Assembly: GCA_030248195.1 (NCBI GenBank)
Contig: JASAND010026192.1
Location: 1 to 64,000 of the forward strand
Origin: Trissonchulus latispiculum
Taxonomy: Eukaryota > Nematoda > Enoplea > Enoplida > Ironidae
DNA length: 64,000 nt
Direction: 5' to 3'
Shown here piece by piece: positions 11,843 through 22,048 of this stretch (its first letter is position 1; each line of letters starts with the position of its first letter). Below the pieces are notes generated by a model. That model was not told where the DNA came from. It saw only the letters and a list, made by a program, of their open reading frames with translations, and ran no database searches. The position numbers were made by a program, and so were the translations under genes.

Positions 11843-12818
11843 ATACACCAGTTTATTAGATTATTTTGCAATCTTTTTCAACGGAAAAGACTAGCAGTAG
11901 CTGTAGTAAAAAGTGTACAGTTTTTGTGTTGGAACTTTTCCAGTTCCTTTCGCTGCGGTGAAATTATCTTGCCTCTTGGACTAAGTAATGCCCTCCCCCT
12001 GAAAAGTGCAAGCACAGGATTTTTTCCACTTTCTCATCGTGTCTACCAGTTGTTACAAGTAAATGTATATTCTTGTCTGTTGATTTATATCTGTATGGTA
12101 TGGTTACTGTTAATTTTTATTAAAGATGTAATTTTTAGTGAGTAGTTTAAGGTTGAACAGTGATCAGTTATTTAGGACTGGTACCTCATTGGCAAGCTCC
12201 GCATTGACTGTTATTGGTCGGCTCGTAAACCAATTCTCTTGCGGCCGGCAACCCGGCTCGGAGCACGGCCAAACTGAACCAAGCCAATACGTGCATGCAT
12301 ACGTGACACTAACCTATTCTCTGGTGTCAGAGCGAGCAACAACTATGCTTTGCACGCTATCGAGTGGTCCCAACAGCTTGAATCAACAGAATAGTTTTAG
12401 TGGAGGCGCAGTAGGCGAATTTGTGAGGGTGGTGTTAGCCGGCTGCAGTTTTTGCTTCTTGTCATACTGTTCTTAAATTATATATACTGATGTAATGAGT
12501 AAGTGGAAACAGTGACCTGTCGGAAACTTCACGATTGCTCATGATAGAGGGAAAGCAGATGGGCTTTAGAATTTCTGTGGTTTTGTGGATTTCGTTTGTA
12601 CGAAACAGTACGTGGACAAACGCTAGTTGTCAGTGAGCGACTTGGCTGCGGTCTTTGATGAGAGAATCGCATAAAGCTCATGTCTTGCATGGTTGGCTTC
12701 CGAGAAATAATTTCTATTTTCCAGCCGGAATAAAATAATGAATGGGTAAATTTGATAATTTTGAGCCACCTCTGTACTCTTATCCCCCCCTTACGGAAGT
12801 TGAACCCACCCGCTCAAC
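11843..12818. other. Intergenic, nothing recognised
   Basis: There is no coding similarity, no long inverted repeat and no tandem array that I can support between the PAXBP1 3' end and the MITE at 12822. Short open frames here begin at non-ATG codons or show no family resemblance. Confidence 0.5.
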
Positions 12819-12821
12819 TTA

Positions 12822-13186
12822 CGGCCGGTTGCACCAAATCTGACTAACATCTAATTAGACTAATTTGTAATTAAGTTCTAATTAAGGCCATTTTCCGTTG
12901 CACCAAATGGAATGTTAGTTAGATTTTAATTATAGTCAGGGGTAAGATTAACATTTGACATACTTCTGACTAAAATCTCTGATTAAAATCTAACTAAAGT
13001 CGTCATGTGACATAAGCTTGTCCTTGATTTGCTAGAGCGCATCTGGGAAAAATACTCATTGGTTTAGAGTTAATCAGATTTTAAAATCTAACTAGCTTGG
13101 TGCAACGGAGAATCTGATTAAAATAAGCTTAGGACTAGCTAATAACATTTTAGTTAGAAGTTAATCATATTTGGTGCAACCGGCTG
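12822..13186. mobile_element. Harbinger-type MITE, 365 bp, TTA duplication
   Basis: The termini are CGGCCGGTTGCACCAAAT and, inverted, CAGCCGGTTGCACCAAAT, flanked by TTA at 12819-12821 and 13187-13189. An inner copy of the motif (CCGTTGCACCAAATGG near 12896 and TTGGTGCAACGG near 13098) repeats the palindrome. The middle is TAATTAGA-rich with no coding. GGCCGGTTGCACCA ends with 3-bp T(T/A)A duplications are a common PIF/Harbinger MITE layout. Confidence 0.8.
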
Positions 13187-13189
13187 TTA

Positions 13190-14099
13190 ATGTTGAACAT
13201 TCTGAAATTCTGGTCAGAGAACAGTTACTTAACTGAGAATTGATATTATGTCGTGCGACTTGCTTTGCTCTCCTTGCTATAAAATTGCGAACTCTAGGCA
13301 TTTCAAGTTAAGTTATGGTGCCAATACTTCACGAGGAACGGTTGCTTTTTAAGAACAAAGGATAAGTTAAAGTTATTTTTGCTTTCTAAAATAAAATGGG
13401 TAGATTTATTGTAATTCTAAATGTACAAAATGTTTCATTTGCGTTAACATTCATATTCAAAATTAAACCTGTTGAACTGGGCTTTACATCACATCACTTC
13501 TGAATCCGTTATATGGTTTTTAAGTAAAACTCAGAGTGCTCGCTTCAGGATAAATTAATTCAGTATTACTGGTAAACTTTATATGCTTTGACACAAATGG
13601 ACGTGGTTTTCTTAGGGGGAGCATACACTTATGCAAGACAGGTGGACCATAGAAGGCTCTGGGTCTAAGTTCGTCGACACCTTGGGTGTGTCACTGATTC
13701 AATGGGTTGACTTGAATGGAATGTTCTGTTCCTGTTAAAGAATTATCTGCCAAAGAGAATTAAGCTAAGTTCCCTTTGTAAAGTATGTATGTACGTGAGC
13801 AAAGTTGACATTATTTAGGCTGGTCGTCAGAGGCTTTTGAAAGTTTCTGATGCATGTAAACCAGCGTAATGCAAAATTGATTAAATGGTTTGTCGTTGAC
13901 AATGCGGCATTTGGTTGGGGACAGGTAGTAGGCATGGCGGGTGAAAAAGGTCTTTCTGTGCCTGCTCCTGTATCTCAATCGCATGACGCATTCTCTAGGC
14001 AAACTATAATACAAAGTGAGTGTTGTATTGATAGCAATCTAAATTTTTATCAACTTTAAGATACCCCTTGTCCAAATTTTCCACTTTCCTATCTGAGTA
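13190..14099. other. Intergenic, nothing recognised
   Basis: Unique-looking AT-rich sequence. A GGCATGGCGG(G/T)TGAAAAAGGTC segment at 13932 recurs at 15257, so part of it is repetitive, but I cannot delimit an element. Confidence 0.4.
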
Positions 14100-14415
14100 C
14101 TCGGCCTACCCTTCCGACTCCTTTCTGCAGCCCAATTCTTTTTTCCCTTTTGCCCTTCCGAGTGGGGTATTAGACTTCCGCCATCCTAGTCGCTGTTGAT
14201 CTGCGGGGGGCAACCTCTGTTGGCAGGCACAACATAGGTTGCCCTGGGGGCGACTGAAATAACCGTACGTCAGAACTGCTTGGGGGTCAAGTTTTCTATC
14301 CTTGACCTTCGCCTCTCCGTCTCTTGTCCATTTTTCTATACGGACCGCGGAGGGCAGCATAGGGCAGCATTCCATAGGCCTCAATGAGTGCCTGACAAAT
14401 GCTGAGCACCTCGAC
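14100..14415 (+). mobile_element. SINE copy A (3' part with A-tail)
   Basis: It shares CTTGGGGGTC, TTTTCTATCCTTGACCTTCG and CTCTCCGTCTCTTGTCC with the copies at 14575 (inverted), 16625 (direct) and 24985 (inverted). It ends in eight A residues near 14420. Orientation follows the A-tail and the tRNA-like head seen only in the copy at 24985-25430. Non-coding. Confidence 0.65.
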
Positions 14416-14574
14416 AAAAAAAAGTTAAGTTATATCAAGTTGTTAAAGTTGAGATTGGATCTGCTACTTCGTGAAGGACTGCTGCGTTTTAGAAGATATA
14501 TAGTTAATCTTTTCTGTTTTTTTTTGCTCAGGGCTTAGCATGTCTAGGTACTCAAAGAGATCCTTAAAATACTG

Positions 14575-14870
14575 TTCTCCGCAGTCCTTCTAAAAGCGGA
14601 AGATCACGGATAGAAAATGTGATCCCCAAGCCAGACTGACGAGCGGTTATTGGTCACTCTAGCCGCAGCCAAAGCAACCTCAGTTATCCCCAGGCCAGGC
14701 GCAGTTGTCAATTCCAGCTGAGCTTGGCCCCCGCTCCGCTTATCAATAGCGACTATGACGGCGAAAACTTCAATTAGCCTGCTTGGAAGGCAATGGGATT
14801 TTAAAAAACAAACGGCTGCAGCCTCAGATAGGAACAAACGGCTGCAGCCTCAGATAGGAAAGAAGGAAAT
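14575..14870 (-). mobile_element. SINE copy B, inverted relative to copy A
   Basis: GAAGATCACGGATAGAAAAT and the CGGTTATTGGTCACTC block match the complement of copies A and C and run parallel to the copy near 25050. A 23-bp segment (AACGGCTGCAGCCTCAGATA...) is duplicated in tandem at 14811-14857. With copy A it forms an inverted pair about 160 bp apart. Confidence 0.62.
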
Positions 14871-15324
14871 GATCCGCCTTCCAAGTTAGAGTTTCTGGCT
14901 AGTAGTGGGAAAATAGGGTCATGGCTAGGTTGGTCCAAATGTAAAGTCTAATACTTATTGCAGGAAGATATATGTTTGGCAGGATACATTCACTTTGAAC
15001 AAATGCAGTCACAGTCTAATAGCTACAGATTTCCCGGATTAAATGGATTCAAAAACTGATAGTCTGTGGGACTTCATCGGCTTCGCAAAAACAAGCTAAG
15101 TTACAAACTGTAGTTTGTGTTGTGCAACGTAAGTAGAATAAGTAGAATGTGTCAGCTTGCTAGGCAAGATGTAAACCCAAGAATTCGTTTAACAATAGGG
15201 AATCCTTTGTTTACTCTGTTATTCTATGAAATATAGGTTGGTTGCGATCAGAAATAGGCATGGCGGTTGAAAAAGGTCCTTCCGTGTCTATTCCTGCATC
15301 GGAATCAAATGGTCTTTGCAGTTA
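14871..15324. other. Intergenic, nothing recognised
   Basis: No gene or delimitable element. It ends with a second copy of the GGCATGGCGG motif near 15257. Confidence 0.4.
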
Positions 15325-16525
15325 AATCAGAGTTGGAAGTGGGTCGCGGGTACCCGCGGGTCGACTTTCAGGTCAGTGGGTACCCGCGGGTCAGAGCGGG
15401 TCAATAGTAATTTTTGTTCACACCAATTTTACGGTAAATATTGGACGAATGAAACTAGAAAATTTACAATTTACATTAAATTTTCAATTTTTCTTTAGCC
15501 TTTTATTGTTCTATATTTATACATTAAAATACTGCTTCTATGTTTAAATCATTTCGATTGTGGCTTGAATCTTCAGTCAATCATAATTCAGTAGTATCTT
15601 TAAGACACAGTCATTGATTAATGCTCTAATGTATAAACTAATGTAGGTATAAAAGTCTTGATGTAATACTGCATTGATTGACAAACCCTTTGTGCGAAAA
15701 TAATGTTGGCAGCTTATCCTGCAAATCTAATCTTTCCAAAAAGAGTATGAAGAGCTGCTTGTATTAAATACCTTCACAATGTCAAGCTTGGAGTTTCGAC
15801 ATAGTTCGACGAGTTATGATCATTACCAATTTGATTTGTAGGAATAATGTGACTTAAAGTAAACTTCTAGAATGGTATTAAGCTATATTATTCAAGTTTG
15901 GACATGTCATTTTATATAAAAACTCCGGCAACAATCGCCACGCAGTTGTGAGAAATAAACAAGAATGGAATGATCTTTTATGAAATTGCTACAGGAAAAT
16001 ATATACTTTATCTTCAAGAATTTGCCTAAATACTGGATTTTACTGGCTGATCGAGTTCCCAGCACGTCTAACACTGTTGCTGTTGCATGGCAGAGCCTGC
16101 TCAGAACTAGCGACAACGAAGATGAAAGCACCTACCCTACCCTGCACCCGATGAACCCTACCCGGGTGCTAGGGTTTCTGAGGGGTACTGGGCGCCGTTA
16201 GCCCAGCAGTATGGATTACCGCCTGGCCACAAGAATGATGATGATGAAGATGAAAGCAAGTGCAATCGACTTACTGGACACATTTTAATTTGAAGATGCT
16301 AATACTTCGCTATGTTGACGTTAAAAGCGATAATTTTGCTCGACCCATGCTATACGGTACGGAAATACACGGAAATGTCCAAATTAGAGAAGTGGGTCGA
16401 GTGGGTCGACAAAATCCCAGTGGGTCACGGGTCGTGGGTCGCGGGTCGCGGGTCAAGGCCCGCGGGTCGCGGGTACCCGCGGGTCACGAAATAACGACCC
16501 AGTTCCAACTAAATCCAATGTGTTT
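15325..16525. mobile_element. Inverted-repeat element with GGGTACCCGCGGGTC subterminal repeats
   Basis: The left end (15327: TCAGAGTTGGAAGTGGGTCG) and the right end (near 16494: CGACCCAGTTCCAACT) are complementary. Both ends carry iterated GTGGGTC and GGGTACCCGCGGG units (15340-15405; 16380-16490). The AT-rich interior contains a short LINE insertion (16131-16245). No transposase seen. Confidence 0.65.
16131..16245 (+). mobile_element. Second LINE 3'-end insertion (115 bp) with 13-bp TSD
   Basis: It matches the 3' end of the 765-1807 LINE in opposite orientation (GGGTGCTAGGGTTTCTGAGG, then GGCGCC, then CCTGGCCACAAGAATGATG) and ends in (ATG)n. The 13-bp direct repeat GAAGATGAAAGCA flanks it (16118-16130 and 16246-16258). 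It is a strongly 5'-truncated copy of the same family. Confidence 0.82.
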
Positions 16526-16624
16526 TCATAATTTCATCATAGACTACCCAAAACAAAAAATAAGGTAGCATAGGGTATTTTCTTAAAATGTTGGAGTAAC
16601 CTAAAATAATGCAATCGCAGAGTT

Positions 16625-16860
16625 TTCCTCCTTTCCTATCTGATGCTTTACCTTCCCTCCGACCCTAATCTGCACCCTGGGTGTGTCCGAAATATATAAC
16701 TGTACGGCTGTACGCCAGCTTGGCTTGGGGGTCTTGTTTTCTGTCCTTGACTTTCGTGTTCGTCTCTCCGTCTCTTGTCCGCTTGCGGTCTACAAAGAGG
16801 TGGCATAGAGATGCCTCAGATAAGTGCCTAAAATGCCAAGTCATCATCAAAAAAATTGTT
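16625..16860 (+). mobile_element. SINE copy C with A-tail
   Basis: It shares GCTTGGGGGTC, TTCTGTCCTTGACTTTCG and TCTCCGTCTCTTGTCCGC with copies A, B and D, and ends CATCATCAAAAAAA. It lies 480 bp upstream of the BPI-like gene in the same orientation. Confidence 0.65.
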
Positions 16861-17343
16861 CAAATTGGAACGTGGAACACCGAGCCAGTCATTAAAATCA
16901 AAGACCTAATATTAGAAGTGTATATAGTTTCTTATGAATGTTGAAGATGCTGGCTTTTGCTGCTAACCTAATCGCATCGATTATTTTGCTAGGATGTCTA
17001 AAAATGTATTTTCCAACAGTTCCTGATAGTGCTGATTGTGGAGTGCCACGGAATTAATTTAATCTTGCTGCTTGAATTGAATTTGTGATATACTAATACC
17101 GAATAAGAAATAACAGCCGAATGACGTACTATTAATTATTGTGCACTAAATTTTCAGATGTTGATGCGAAATCTACGAGCATAATAAAGTCTTTAGGGAA
17201 TTTATTGAATTAGCTTGTCTTTCTTATCTAAATTGAGAAGACAGCTACTGTTGGTTCAGCTGTTCAATATCTTGATGCAAAGTAGATCAAAGATGTAGGT
17301 GAGGTTTAGGTTTAACCATTTGAGCTCAACCTCTATTGCCGTC

Positions 17344-18741
17344 ATGTTGGCTTTACTAGCACTAGCACAGTTGGCTCTGCTTTCAGTGTCCGTATCCGGT
17401 GATAATGGAGGCCAATTAAAGATTCTGGTCACCAAGAAAGGTCAGCAATATGCCAGCGAAGTTGCCCGGGATCTTATCAGCAGACAGATAGGGCAGAAAA
17501 AGTTTCCAACCATGAAAAATGGAGGAATCACCATCACCAATGTGGCCGTCACATCAGTCAAGGAACCGGACATAAATCTCAACCATAATCCACCCCATGG
17601 TCTCACGGTTCATGCCAAGGACGGCGTCATGAACGTTGCCGGCGACTGGAACTACAGATGGGGCTTTATCCGGGAATCAGGTACCTTTAGTCTGAAGGTA
17701 ACTGTAGTAGACATGACTGTTCCGCTGACACTCAGCCACACGGATGCCGGAATACCTATGATAAAGGAATCCTCCTGTAGTGTAGATTTGGATGTTAGCA
17801 ATCTGCAGATCCATGGAAAGCTATTGGCTGCCATAGCAAGTCTGTTCAAGGGTACTGTGGGCGGAAGAATCGAAAATACCATGCAAGAAACCATCTGCCA
17901 GGAAACGGAAAAAATGGCCGAACAGGAAGTAAATCAGCTACTGCAAAAAATACCTACTGAGCTATCCCTGTTCGAGAACAACGTTGTGATCGATGTCAGT
18001 ATGGTTGAGGATCCGGTTTTCGGTAAAGACGGTTCAATTATGCTGGAACAGCGAGGACTACTGAGTTGGCGGGGCGAAGAACCAGAAGATGCCGAAGGAA
18101 GCAAACTGCCCGACTTCGATTCGTCGGACGACAAAATGGCCTACATTCAGATATCCGATTCCCTGCTGAAGGCATTCACCAAAGCCGCTCAACGACAGGG
18201 TCTCTGGAAACACCAAATCTCATCCGCCGATACGAGTTTCCTGAAAACCGGGTGTCCGGACTATATCTGTCTGGGAAGGCTGGTGCCAATTATGGCGGAA
18301 AAGTTTCCAGATCATGACATCAAAGTTGAGGTTTTGGTCACCAGTCCGCCAATCTTTGACATCAAAAATGACACGGCCTTCTTTGAGTTCAACGCCACTG
18401 GAAAGATCATCTCAGAAACATCCAACGACACTCTACTACAGCTAGAGGGCCACGTTGTAGGCTCCAGCAAGATAGGAGTGAAACACTACAATATCGTGCC
18501 TAATGTGAAGCTCACCAAAGTTGATATTCAAATCAGGAATTCTAGTATCGGAGATCTGGACGAAGATTCACTTCAGTGTGGCCTAGACTTCCTGAGACCG
18601 TTCCTGGTAAATGCTCTCAATCATGCGCTATCACGAGGAATGGAGTTGCCAGACAGTGACACAATTAGATTAGTGAATGCTGATATCAGATTTACCAAGA
18701 ACGCTCTGCTGATGTCTACTGACTTTAAAGCCTATCTGTAA
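17344..18741 (+). CDS. BPI/LBP/PLUNC-superfamily lipid-binding protein, secreted, intronless (465 aa)
   Basis: I chose ATG at 17344: the frame is open 45 nt further up but only from a GTG, and the ATG starts a signal peptide (MLALLALAQLALLSVSVSG, residues 1-19). The mature protein follows the two-barrel BPI plan. Cys145 (ESSCSVDLDV) and Cys185 (QETICQETEK) lie 40 residues apart, as does the conserved BPI disulfide. Before them come the DGVMNVAGDWNYRWG and SGTFSLKVTVVDMTV strands. The second barrel runs from about residue 255 to the end (LPDSDTIRLVNADIRF near the C-terminus). The length is close to the usual 450-490. BPI and LBP bind lipopolysaccharide or lipids outside the cell; an immune role here is inference. 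A single exon is unusual, because vertebrate relatives have about 15. AATAAA follows at 18923. An upstream non-coding exon is possible. Confidence 0.9.
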   Translation: MLALLALAQLALLSVSVSGDNGGQLKILVTKKGQQYASEVARDLISRQIGQKKFPTMKNGGITITNVAVTSVKEPDINLNHNPPHGLTVHAKDGVMNVAGDWNYRWGFIRESGTFSLKVTVVDMTVPLTLSHTDAGIPMIKESSCSVDLDVSNLQIHGKLLAAIASLFKGTVGGRIENTMQETICQETEKMAEQEVNQLLQKIPTELSLFENNVVIDVSMVEDPVFGKDGSIMLEQRGLLSWRGEEPEDAEGSKLPDFDSSDDKMAYIQISDSLLKAFTKAAQRQGLWKHQISSADTSFLKTGCPDYICLGRLVPIMAEKFPDHDIKVEVLVTSPPIFDIKNDTAFFEFNATGKIISETSNDTLLQLEGHVVGSSKIGVKHYNIVPNVKLTKVDIQIRNSSIGDLDEDSLQCGLDFLRPFLVNALNHALSRGMELPDSDTIRLVNADIRFTKNALLMSTDFKAYL

Positions 18742-18922
18742 TGTTAGTCAATTCTATGCCTAATTGAAAACTGAAATATCTTCTATAAATTTTCCATGAC
18801 TGCAAATTTGTGAAAATCCTGTATCAACTTTCTGCTTTTAGCCTAAAATGACTTTTATTTATAAAGTTAAAAACTAGTCTTTATGCTACATTTGGGATTG
18901 GTGGCAGTTCAAGATTAGATAC

Positions 18923-18928
18923 AATAAA
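18923..18928 (+). terminator. Poly(A) signal of the BPI-like gene
   Basis: AATAAA lies 182 nt after the stop codon, within ATACAATAAACATCG. Confidence 0.55.
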
Positions 18929-18929
18929 C

Positions 18930-20016
18930 ATCGTGAAGCTAGAATAATCTGAACCGGCTATTGCGAGTACAGGAACAGGTAGATAGGATATTATCGAAAC
19001 CTATGGAATGACAGGGTCAATGATAATTAGAAATTTAAATCAAGCTGATTTATTACATATAACATACTTTACCAAGTAATCAGAAATCCACAATCACTGT
19101 TAAATAAACTGTAAAGATAAAACAAAAAATAAAAAACTGAATATATACCCATTTCACAATTACACGTTCAACACCTGATTTCATACCCTTTTCTTTCACG
19201 CCATATACAGAAGAACAAAACGCATATAATTATAATAACTTATAATAATAACCAAGGAAAAACCTAAAACGATCCACAGGCTCAGTTATTCTTTCGTCCG
19301 TAATATCAACCTATGACTGAGCTCCGATCATCTCGCTCTGATTAATACCAAGAGTGCATATTTTATTGCACTGTATATAAGAAGAAGAATAAACTACTGG
19401 ATGGTTTCTCTTCATTACATTGTGTAATGGAGCTCCGCCTACAATTCGCGAATGTTGTTCAGTTTGTGGTGGATCGACCAGTTCCACAGCATCCAGCACT
19501 CCCCGTTTGATAGGGTTGCCAAAAGTGGTCCCCCCACGGGGAGGGGTAGCCAAAACTAGTCCGTCCCAAAGTGGTCCAGAAACGAATTTCGGTAGTGTCA
19601 GCTTATTCCAAAAAAGGTTACCCGTTTGGGTGGGGGAACGCCAACAGGCAATCAGATTCAGCCAATCTTAGCCTGTATGGATGATCCATCCGAAAAGGGT
19701 CTTTTAGCGCCCCCAAGGGACCACTTTTGGAGACCCCCATTAAACGGAGAAGGGGTATGCGCTGTTTAACTGGCCGATCCCACGCAAGTGGTGAAACGAT
19801 CGCTTATTGTGGCCGGAACACCATTACGAGCCAAAAAGAGAAGCCCTCAAATGGCTTACTCTTCTTCGTGTGTACAAAATAATTATGAACTCTTGTTCTT
19901 TCAGTTCTCATTTTTTCTTCGCAGGTAGAAACATAGAAAGTAAACAAACAAATATAAAAATGTGTACACATTATAGTAACAATCATAAGTCTAAAATAAT
20001 TTTTTACCTGAATGTT
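18930..20016. other. Intergenic between convergent BPI-like and AKR genes
   Basis: Mostly AT-rich. A repeat-like block at about 19519-19740 repeats CCAAAAGTGGTCC / CCAAAGTGGTCC / CACTTTTGG around a CCCCACGGGGAGGGG palindrome. No coding sequence is recognised, and no AKR poly(A) signal is obvious. Confidence 0.4.
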
Positions 20017-21937
20017 CTAATTTCCCTCTAAAGCCTTCTTGTAGGCAGCCAATTCAACACCCTCCCAATGGTTTCGACGATTGTCGAACTGTGCAACTAT
20101 GCGATTCAAGGACTGTGTCTCTTTTTCACTTAAAAGATTAAGAACAGCATCTAAGTTTTCGGTCAAAATATCTAGACTGTTGATGCCACAGTTGGTTGTA
20201 GCGATTCCCGGAGTATGAAAACTATCATAAAGAGCCAAACGAGTGAGGTTGACATTTTCGGCCGCACAACTGTCGTAGACATCACGACACTTTTGCTTCA
20301 ATTCTGTGGAGCCAGGATGCCAGGGTTGCGGGCCTTGCTGAGTCAAAAGTCCCATTCCCGTAGGCGCCGCATTGATAACGCCAATCCCTGAAATAAAGCG
20401 AAACGAATGTGAACTTGTGAACTTCAAAATTAGGCGAATTCAAATTTCCCAGAGTTTCCTATGCAAATGAAATCATTACTAACTCAACACCAAAAATATC
20501 AAGTTAGATTGAAAAATACGCTAACTAGATTGGGCTTAAAACCAATATCTTCCAACATTGACAATCTGCAATACCCTAACGGTGAAACCAGAATTGATAG
20601 CAGCTTGCACTTTCGCCTTTACCCTTTGACTGAAAGAACTCCATGTAGTCATCCAAGGTTCTATCAAACAGAGTAGCCCTGGAGTAAGAAAGGACCGTAT
20701 CAATTTTCACCGTTGACTTTTCTATGATCGTTTTCATGACAGAAACCGGATATCCGGTAATTCCAATGTAGCGAGCCTTTCCCTGGTCCACCACCTTCTG
20801 TAGAGCTGGCAATGTTTCATGAACGATCACATCGGAAGAGGAAGCGAATTCCACGTCGTGAACCTGAATCAGATCCACATAGGGAAGGCCCAGCAGTGAC
20901 AGGCTCCGATCCACGGAACGCAATGTGACCTCAGCGCTGAAAAATCAAATATTGTATATGTCGAAGCCAAATAGACAAATCTGTCAAACATCTACCTAGC
21001 ATAAAATTTTTGCCAGATAGAAAAATGAAATTGAAGTGTCTTTATTTGACTATCTGGCGTAAATTTTAAGGTATTTGTCTATCTGGCAGAAAGTAATATT
21101 GCCAGATAGACAAATGTATTCAAATACTGCCAGATAGCAAAATGCACTTAGAAGTCCCGACGTTAGTACGTAAGTAAAGCAAGGGAATGACCTTGCAGTT
21201 GTGGGAATTTTGTCCTAAAGTCTGGGTCCAGGGATGTTCTAAAAACCAATTATAAAAGCCTATAATGAACCGCAAATGGTCCGCAGCAAAGAACATCGTT
21301 CAGTAGTACAGGGAAAGGAGGGTTTCGCGATACAAAATTTATGCAAGCAGTTATTGTATGATTGTTCCAATAAGAAATTGACCGGGCCCGGTCCGGAGCC
21401 CAGGGCCCGCTACTAGGCCTGGAGCCCAATCAAACACGGAGCCCGCTACCACGCCCGGGTACAACCCTAAGCTATTGTGCTTAATTAAGCATCCAAATAG
21501 CAAACTCAGAGTCATCTTGAATGCCTAGGATATAATATTGGATGAAATAGATAAGTAGAGGAAATTAAATAATTTTAATTGCATTACCTAAAATCGAACA
21601 TCTTATCGAACGCCTTCTCATAGCGTCCAACCTTGGTTGCCAGATAGTAGGTTTCCCTAGGAATGTCGCGAAGTGCCTTTCCCAGAACCGTTTCTGAGGA
21701 ACCCTGACCATACCAGTAGGCTGTATCAATGTAGTTAATACCATTCTTTAGGGCAGTGGTCACAATCTCTACACCCTTACTCATCTCCAGATCTCCATAG
21801 ATACTTCCCAGCGGCCCACCGCCCAAAGAAAATCGAGAAATGTGTAGATCGGTCTTTCCCAACTGGGAATAAGGCATCTTTCGAACGACATCTTCTAAGT
21901 GAAAGCTGGCCGAAAACGTGCTGGGCAGTTTGGACAT
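20017..21937 (-). CDS. Aldo/keto reductase, L-galactose dehydrogenase-like (3 exons, 344 aa)
   Basis: Exons on the minus strand: 21937-21588, 20936-20623, 20387-20017 (stop TAG). GT-AG junctions join as FDF|SAEVT and SKG|IGVINAAP, 345 codons in all. The AKR catalytic tetrad is present: Asp71 and Tyr76 in INYIDTAYWYG, Lys102 in YYLATKVG, His143 in VDLIQVHD. GITGYPV and IGVINAAPTGMGLLT are typical of the L-galactose-dehydrogenase-like AKRs found in plants and many invertebrates. It should be a cytosolic NAD(P)-dependent oxidoreductase on aldoses or small carbonyls; the substrate is not predictable. The ATG at 21937 is the first in frame; an upstream in-frame TTG at 21970 is not a credible start. 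A TATA box lies 46 nt upstream. It is convergent with the BPI-like gene. Confidence 0.92.
21003..21135. repeat. Cluster of inverted CCAGATAG motifs in AKR intron 1
   Basis: Five copies of (T)GCCAGATAG or its complement fall within 130 bp, at about 21012, 21048, 21080, 21100 and 21126. The two central copies form a hairpin: TTTGTCTATCTGGCA / TGCCAGATAGACAAA with an 11-nt loop. It could be a small palindromic element or a protein-binding cluster. Confidence 0.6.
21378..21473. repeat. GC-rich CCCGGGCCCGG repeat
   Basis: GACCGGGCCCGGTCCGGAGC and GCCCGCTACCACGCCCGGGT stand out against AT-rich intron DNA. It resembles the GC-rich palindromic elements at 40597-40975 and 57350-57478 and ends CCCGGGTACAACCCT, like the mirrored AGGGTTGTGCCG end there. 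Confidence 0.5.
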
Positions 21938-21982
21938 TTTCTTGCAGGATCCCTTAAAATACAGTGGCAAGTTTATGCTCGA

Positions 21983-21990
21983 TTTATATA
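21983..21990 (-). promoter_or_regulatory. TATA box of the AKR gene
   Basis: TATATAAA on the minus strand lies 46 nt before the ATG, which would leave a short leader of about 20 nt. It is the best core-promoter match in the upstream 100 bp; function is inferred. Confidence 0.45.
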
Positions 21991-22048
21991 ATGAAAGTCA
22001 TGTACATACAGAGCGAATACTACATATTACGGTTATTGCGCATGGTGC

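Noticed and set aside
14106..16850. Minus-strand frames at 14106-14417 and 16665-16850 sharing KVKDRK(L/Q)DPQA
   Set aside because: The similarity comes from the SINE copies they overlap, read antisense; not a protein family.
19420..19671. Plus-strand frame with CSVCGG that hints at a zinc finger
   Set aside because: A single CxxC is not a domain, the frame starts in a repeat-like block and no second ligand pair follows.
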